A stretch of 13,784 nucleotides of DNA from an uncultured Clostridia bacterium. Lineage in GTDB: Bacteria > Bacillota > Clostridia > Oscillospirales > Ruminococcaceae. The number at the start of each line of letters is the position of its first letter. Within the stretch, counting starts at the first letter, position 1. The DNA lies in NCBI GenBank assembly GCA_947427325.1, contig CANEHP010000041.1, positions 1 through 13,784 of the forward strand, read 5' to 3'. Shown piece by piece: positions 11,088 to 13,784 of the stretch. A program made the position numbers and the translations under genes. Under the pieces are notes generated by a model. That model made no database searches. It saw only the letters and a program-made list of their open reading frames with translations, and had not been told where the DNA came from.

Positions 11088-13697
11088 TTACCTAACCGTC
11101 AGCAAAAGCCCGCTTCCGCCGCCGTCAATAACAACGGTATCTCCCTCCTTAAGCTTATCCCCTATAACAGCCCTTGCAATCAAGGTTTCCACCTTACTTT
11201 GAATAAATCTTTTCAAGGGTCTTGCGCCGTAAACAGGGTCGTAGCCGCTGTCGATTATATATGCTTTTGCGGCGTCGGTAATATCTACTTTAATTTGCTT
11301 ATCCTCCAGCCTTCTTGCCAGATCCTTTATCATCAAATCCACAATGCTGCCGATTTCGGACTTGGCAAGGGGCTTATAGAATACTATTTCGTCAAGGCGG
11401 TTGAGAAATTCGGGGCGGAACTGGGTTTTAAGCAGACCCTCCACCTGCTCCTTTGCCTCGGGGGAAATTTCGTTGTTCTCGGTTATTCCCTCCAAAATAT
11501 AATTTGAACCTAAGTTGCTTGTAAGGATAATTATGGTGTTTTTAAAGTCCACCGTCCTGCCTTGGCTGTCGGTTATTCTGCCGTCGTCAAGAACTTGCAG
11601 CAGAATATTGAATACGTCGGGGTGGGCTTTTTCTATCTCGTCAAAAAGCACGACGGAGTAGGGCTTGCGGCGAACCGCTTCGGTAAGCTGACCGCCCTCT
11701 TCGTATCCCACATATCCGGGAGGTGCGCCGATAAGGCGGCTTACGCTGTATTTCTCCATATATTCGGTCATATCTATGCGGACTATATTGTGTTCGTCGT
11801 CAAAGAGCGCCTGCGCCAGGGCTTTTGCAAGCTCGGTTTTTCCAACGCCCGTGGGGCCCAGGAAAAGGAACGAGCCTATGGGACGGTTGGGATCCTGTAT
11901 TCCCGCTCTGGAACGTAGAATGGCTTCGCTCACCTTTTCCACCGCTTCATTTTGTCCGATAACCCTTTGATGTAAAATATCCTCCATGCCCAGCAGCTTT
12001 GAACGCTCGCCCTCCATAAGCTTTGCTACGGGGATTCCCGTCCAGCGTGCCACTATCCTTGCGATCTCCTCCTCGGTTACCTTGTCACGGAGGAGATTTT
12101 CACTGCTGCTTTTTTGTTCTTCGGCTAATTTTTCCTCTTCTTCCAGCTCCGCCTGCAATTTCGGCAGTCTGCCGTATTGCAGCTCTGCGGCTTTGTTCAG
12201 GTTATATTCACGCTTTGCCTTTTCTATTTCTCCGCCTAACCGCTCAATTTCCTTGCGCAGGGACTGAACCTTGTTAATGCCTGTTTTCTCGTTTTCCCAT
12301 TTCGCCTTCATGGAATTGAACTGCTCGCGCATTTGAGCCAGCTCCTTTTGGATTTCCGCCAAATGCTCATGTGAAAGCTTGTCGGTTTCCTTTTTCAGTG
12401 CAGCTTCCTCTATTTCGTGCTGCATAATTTTTCTTTGCAGCTCGTCCATTTCCGAGGGCATTGACTCCATTTCGGTTTTAATAAGTGCGCAGGCCTCGTC
12501 TACCAGGTCTATGGCTTTATCGGGCAGAAATCTGTCGCTTATATATCTGTTTGACAATACCGCCGCCCCTATAAGTGCCTGATCCTGAATTTTTACGCCG
12601 TGAAAGACCTCGTACCGCTCCTTTAGCCCTCTTAAAATGGAAATCGTGTCCTCCACCGTAGGCTCGTCAACCTGAACGGGCTGAAATCTTCTTTCAAGAG
12701 CAGGGTCTTTTTCTATATACTTTCTGTATTCGTCAAGGGTGGTTGCTCCTATACAGTGCAGCTCGCCTCTTGCAAGCATGGGCTTTAAAATATTGCCTGC
12801 GTCCATTGCGCCGTCGGTTTTTCCCGCACCCACAATAAGGTGCAGCTCGTCTATAAAGAGAATGATTTTTCCCTCGCTTTTTTTGATTTCCTGCAAAACC
12901 GCCTTTAAACGCTCTTCAAACTCGCCCCTGTACTTTGCCCCCGCTACAAGCGCGCCCATATCAAGGCTGAACAGCTGTCTGTCCTTTAAGCTGCCCGGAA
13001 CGTCTCCTCTTACTATACGCAGAGCCAAGCCCTCTGCAATGGCGGTTTTTCCCACTCCGGGCTCGCCTATAAGGCAGGGGTTGTTTTTTGTTTTGCGGCT
13101 TAATATTCTTATAACGTTTCGGATTTCGCTGTCTCTGCCTATTACAGGGTCAAGCTTGTTTTGTCTTGCCAGCTCCACCAAATCCTGACCGTATTTTTTC
13201 AGCACGTCGTAGGTGTCCTCGGGACTGTCGGAGGTGACTCTTGTATTCCCCCTTACCTTTTGCAGCGCCGCCAAAAAGTCGTTTTTGGTGATTTTGTACT
13301 GCTTGAAAAGCTCGCCTACTTTTCCCGCCGCCTTGTCAAGAAGTCCCATAAACAAATGTTCAACGCTTACATACTCATCGTTCATTCTGTCGGCTTCGCC
13401 CTCTGCGGCAGTTAAGGCTCTGTCTGCGTCTTGGGTGATGTAAATGCTGTTCATATCCCTTGCGCCGCTGCCCGTTACCTTGGGAATACCGTCTACGATT
13501 TTTTCGGCTTGATCTGTCAGCAGCTTGACGTCCAAATTCATAGACTGCAAAAGCTGGGGGATAAGTCCTTCCTCCTGCCGTAATAAGGCGAGAAGAATGT
13601 GGCACTGGTCAATTTGCTGATTGTTGTTTTGTACGGCAGTTGTTTGTGCCGACTGCAATATTTCCATGGATTTTTTTGTTAATTTCTGTGTGTTCAT
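11088..13697 (-). CDS. clpB: ATP-dependent disaggregase ClpB
   Basis: The 869-residue protein is a complete ClpB, the hexameric AAA+ chaperone that pulls polypeptides out of aggregates together with DnaK. The N-terminal Clp repeat domain spans about 1-150. NBD1 has Walker A GEPGVGKT (211-218), the pore loop KYRGEFEER (255-263), Walker B ILFIDE (279-284) and the arginine finger in ERRFQ (335-339). The long M-domain coiled coil, which marks ClpB rather than ClpC or ClpA, covers about 405-535. NBD2 has Walker A GPTGVGKT (614-621), pore loop GYVGYEEGG (661-669), Walker B VVLFDE (682-687) and sensor 2 GARPLKR (824-830). Length is normal and there is no break. The ribosome site is GAAAGGA on the minus strand at about 13706-13712. 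No CIRCE or CtsR-type operator is visible in the 87 bases upstream, but the window ends there. The coding sequence is visibly richer in G+C than the genes to its left. Confidence 0.98.
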   Translation of the reverse strand: MNTQKLTKKSMEILQSAQTTAVQNNNQQIDQCHILLALLRQEEGLIPQLLQSMNLDVKLLTDQAEKIVDGIPKVTGSGARDMNSIYITQDADRALTAAEGEADRMNDEYVSVEHLFMGLLDKAAGKVGELFKQYKITKNDFLAALQKVRGNTRVTSDSPEDTYDVLKKYGQDLVELARQNKLDPVIGRDSEIRNVIRILSRKTKNNPCLIGEPGVGKTAIAEGLALRIVRGDVPGSLKDRQLFSLDMGALVAGAKYRGEFEERLKAVLQEIKKSEGKIILFIDELHLIVGAGKTDGAMDAGNILKPMLARGELHCIGATTLDEYRKYIEKDPALERRFQPVQVDEPTVEDTISILRGLKERYEVFHGVKIQDQALIGAAVLSNRYISDRFLPDKAIDLVDEACALIKTEMESMPSEMDELQRKIMQHEIEEAALKKETDKLSHEHLAEIQKELAQMREQFNSMKAKWENEKTGINKVQSLRKEIERLGGEIEKAKREYNLNKAAELQYGRLPKLQAELEEEEKLAEEQKSSSENLLRDKVTEEEIARIVARWTGIPVAKLMEGERSKLLGMEDILHQRVIGQNEAVEKVSEAILRSRAGIQDPNRPIGSFLFLGPTGVGKTELAKALAQALFDDEHNIVRIDMTEYMEKYSVSRLIGAPPGYVGYEEGGQLTEAVRRKPYSVVLFDEIEKAHPDVFNILLQVLDDGRITDSQGRTVDFKNTIIILTSNLGSNYILEGITENNEISPEAKEQVEGLLKTQFRPEFLNRLDEIVFYKPLAKSEIGSIVDLMIKDLARRLEDKQIKVDITDAAKAYIIDSGYDPVYGARPLKRFIQSKVETLIARAVIGDKLKEGDTVVIDGGGSGLLLTVR

Positions 13698-13730
13698 AGT
13701 CTGTATCCTTTCTTTCCGTTTATAAAGTCT

Positions 13731-13784
13731 AGAGCGTGTTCACATAAAATCAGTATGCAGATTTTCGTGCATAATTTTGTTGCC
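13731..13784. repeat. Possible edge of a dispersed structured repeat upstream of clpB
   Basis: The last bases of the window can fold in two competing ways: TATGCA (13754-13759) with TGCATA (13768-13773), or AAAATC (13746-13751) with GATTTT (13760-13765). The start, AGAGCGTGTTCACATAAAAT, resembles ends of intergenic repeats that I recall from gut Clostridia. The inner words ATGCA-GATTTTC-GTGCA are loosely like the interior of the element at 32-215. The sequence is cut by the window edge. It could instead be the clpB leader. Confidence 0.35.

Noticed and set aside
11199..13605. Many open frames of 64-149 codons on the + strand and one on the minus strand inside clpB
   Set aside because: They are shadows of a full-length clpB with every AAA+ motif intact. 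None has a family-like sequence or a convincing ribosome site.

Overview
The window looks like a low-to-moderate-GC Gram-positive anaerobe of the Clostridia, plausibly Oscillospiraceae/Ruminococcaceae. This rests on strong Shine-Dalgarno sites, TTG and GTG starts, a DUF2508 (YaaL-like) gene beside a BofA-family gene, a DRTGG-domain protein, and short palindromic repeats of a kind common in such genomes. No rRNA, tRNA, CRISPR array or transposase gene is visible. All genes are on the + strand except clpB at the right end.

Layout. Positions 1-413 are non-coding. They hold a palindrome-ended repeat element (32-215), two copies of a 21-bp direct repeat around it, and a minus-strand promoter (246-273) that reads into the element. 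A strong promoter (414-442) then drives a lipoprotein membrane-fusion subunit (496-1476) and a large double-FtsX permease (1605-4493). Together these form a MacAB/Lol-like exporter whose ATPase gene is not in the window. Next come two genes of tRNA-enzyme families: a TtcA-family 2-thiolation enzyme (4577-5311) and a CCA-adding-enzyme homologue (5354-6547) in which several signature residues have changed.

The most unusual part is 6555-9741. A textbook promoter precedes three tightly spaced genes: a cytosolic protein with a strict seven-residue Ser-Phe repeat (6704-7609), a probable GT-A-type glycosyltransferase (7628-8464) and a CE2-like SGNH esterase without a signal peptide (8478-9536). A cluster of four hairpins closes the unit. 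The arrangement suggests a self-contained cassette in which the repeat protein is modified on its serines. I do not recognise it as a described system.

The right part holds the YaaL-like/BofA pair (9837-10373) and a DRTGG protein with its own promoter (10626-10997). A 13-bp-stem terminator lies between the convergent DRTGG and clpB genes, followed by a complete clpB (11088-13697, minus strand). The last ~55 bp upstream of clpB are foldable and look like the edge of another dispersed repeat. Three + strand promoters share TTGAAA, a 17-bp spacer and a TGn-extended -10 box.
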